A DNA stretch of 64,000 bases. It comes from Acetivibrio alkalicellulosi. GTDB lineage: Bacteria; Bacillota; Clostridia; Acetivibrionales; Acetivibrionaceae. Both the position numbers and the translations under genes were made by a program. The notes under the pieces are model-generated. The model did no database searches and was not told where the DNA came from. It saw nothing but the letters and a program-made list of their open reading frames with translations. Positions 63,006-64,000 of this stretch are shown here, in pieces; positions within the stretch are counted from its first letter, which is position 1, and every line of letters starts with the position of its first letter. The stretch is from assembly GCA_008125075.1 (NCBI GenBank), contig VLTH01000002.1:609105-673104 (forward strand), given 5' to 3'.

Positions 63006-63884
63006 ATGATTAATAATACAGATTTTATTGATTTACCATTACATATTAAGGGAAAAGTTAGAAACGTATATGACTTAGGTGATAGACTTCTAATTGTAGT
63101 TACAGACAGAATATCTGCATTTGATGTAGTATTTGATAGACTTATACCGGATAAAGGCAAGGTCTTAAACAGCATTTCTGAGTTTTGGTTTGATTACACA
63201 AAAGACATAGTTGACAATCATATGATGACTACAGATGTAAGCAAGTACCCTGATGAAATATCTAAGTATAAAGATGAGCTTCAAGGAAGATCTATGGTGG
63301 TTAAAAAAATTAAAATGATAGAGGCAGAGTTTATTGTTCGTGGATATTTAGAGGGTTCAAGTCTTAAAGAATACATAAAAACCGGCAAAATATGCGGTAT
63401 TGATTTGCCCAAAGGATTAAGGCAGGGGGATAAGCTTCTAAAACCTTTATTTACGCCTTCATCTAAGTCTAGTGAAGGACATGATGAAAACATTTCTTTT
63501 GAAACTTTATGCACAAAAATAGGTGAAGAGCTTGCAAATAAGATAAAGAATATAAGTTTGATGTTATACGAAAGGGCAAGAGAATATGCATATAGTAAGG
63601 GAATAATACTTGCAGATACAAAATTTGAGTTTGGAATTATGGATGATAGGTTAATTTTAGCTGATGAGATATTTACTCCTGACTCGTCAAGATTTTGGGA
63701 TGCTGCTGAATACCAACCTGGGAAAGCACAAAAAAGCTTTGACAAACAGTATTTAAGAGAGTATCTCGAAGATATAGGATGGGACAAAAATCCTCCTGCA
63801 CCAGAGCTTCCTGATGATGTTGTCAATAAAACAAGACTTAAATATATAGAAGCTTATCAACGTATTACAGGCAAGGACTTGTGA
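63006..63884 (+). CDS. purC: Phosphoribosylaminoimidazole-succinocarboxamide synthase
   Basis: 292 aa purine-synthesis ligase (SAICAR synthetase), of the longer ~290-300-aa form. Motifs: GKVRNVYDLGDRLLIVVTDRISAFDVV, EFIVRGYLEGSS, GIILADTKFEFG and LADEIFTPDSSRFW. Near a GGAG site 13 nt upstream. Placement behind hisB links histidine and purine synthesis, which share the AICAR branch point. The 116 bp after the stop contain no complete gene. Confidence 0.97.
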   Translation: MINNTDFIDLPLHIKGKVRNVYDLGDRLLIVVTDRISAFDVVFDRLIPDKGKVLNSISEFWFDYTKDIVDNHMMTTDVSKYPDEISKYKDELQGRSMVVKKIKMIEAEFIVRGYLEGSSLKEYIKTGKICGIDLPKGLRQGDKLLKPLFTPSSKSSEGHDENISFETLCTKIGEELANKIKNISLMLYERAREYAYSKGIILADTKFEFGIMDDRLILADEIFTPDSSRFWDAAEYQPGKAQKSFDKQYLREYLEDIGWDKNPPAPELPDDVVNKTRLKYIEAYQRITGKDL

Positions 63885-64000
63885 GATAGAGCCCTTTCGG
63901 TTCTGCCTATTTAGGAGCAAATAAGGCCAAGAGTAAAATTGTAAGTTATATATAAATAACTATAAAACGGCGAAAAATGACATGTGTGTAAATTGGAGTT

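Noticed and set aside
63885..64000. Start of another gene after purC
   Set aside because: No start codon with a convincing ribosome site; the stretch ends at the window edge and nothing can be supported.

Overview
The window is low-GC DNA from a cellulosome-forming, Clostridia-type Firmicute (Acetivibrio/Clostridium thermocellum-like; genus not proven). The pointers are two secreted plant-wall hydrolases with type I dockerins (a GH44 enzyme with PKD and CBM44-like modules, and a CBM22-GH10-CBM22 xylanase), strong AGGAGG ribosome sites with frequent TTG/GTG starts, a T-box in front of ileS and a hisZ-type histidine operon. No rRNA, tRNA or CRISPR array was seen.

Layout. (1) 1-19.1 kb: accessory, duplicated and decaying DNA. 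The GH44 enzyme enters from the left edge. Three copies of a two-gene minus-strand cassette follow (copper-amine-oxidase-N-like 'stalk' protein plus a ~700-aa Ig-like exported protein, each behind the same 121-bp leader). Mixed in are Rpn-family nucleases, Uma2 and PIN remnants, the GH10 xylanase and a chimeric ABC/BIG2 pseudogene. Copy 2 of the large protein is frameshifted by a 32-bp tandem duplication in its signal peptide. (2) 19.1-26.4 kb: a type I restriction-modification operon led by a small HTH protein with a consensus promoter and a repeated candidate operator. (3) 26.6-35.2 kb: a beta-lactamase-like lipoprotein, then a vanG-type glycopeptide-resistance cluster (vanR, vanS, D-Ala-D-Ser ligase, vanXY, vanT) and an unknown membrane protein. 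(4) 35.2-41.6 kb: peroxiredoxin, a cluster of DnaA-box-like sites, hpf, pcrA and a DUF362 protein, plus two ~200-bp MITEs with perfect 9-bp target duplications. (5) 41.6-46 kb: hisZ-hisG-hisD-hisC. (6) 46-51.6 kb: ECF sigma/anti-sigma pair and T-box-ileS. (7) 51.8-61.2 kb: a radical-SAM RiPP cluster, with a two-component system (poly-G tract in the kinase ribosome site), ABC exporter, a 56-aa Cys-rich precursor gene, radical SAM maturase, a companion protein, an ACP-like protein and a subtilisin-like protease. (8) 61.2-64 kb: a decayed DDE transposase, then hisB and purC.

Most interesting: the RiPP cluster with its CxCxCxCxC precursor; an Rpn nuclease gene that carries, in frame, a strong internal ribosome site and start just before four-residue repeats, matching the gene-within-gene toxin/antitoxin layout known for Rpn proteins; the mosaic three-copy exported cassette; and the MITE family with its likely parent transposase. 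The his genes are split: hisC and hisB lie about 16.4 kb apart, with sigma factor, ileS, RiPP cluster and transposase remnant between them.
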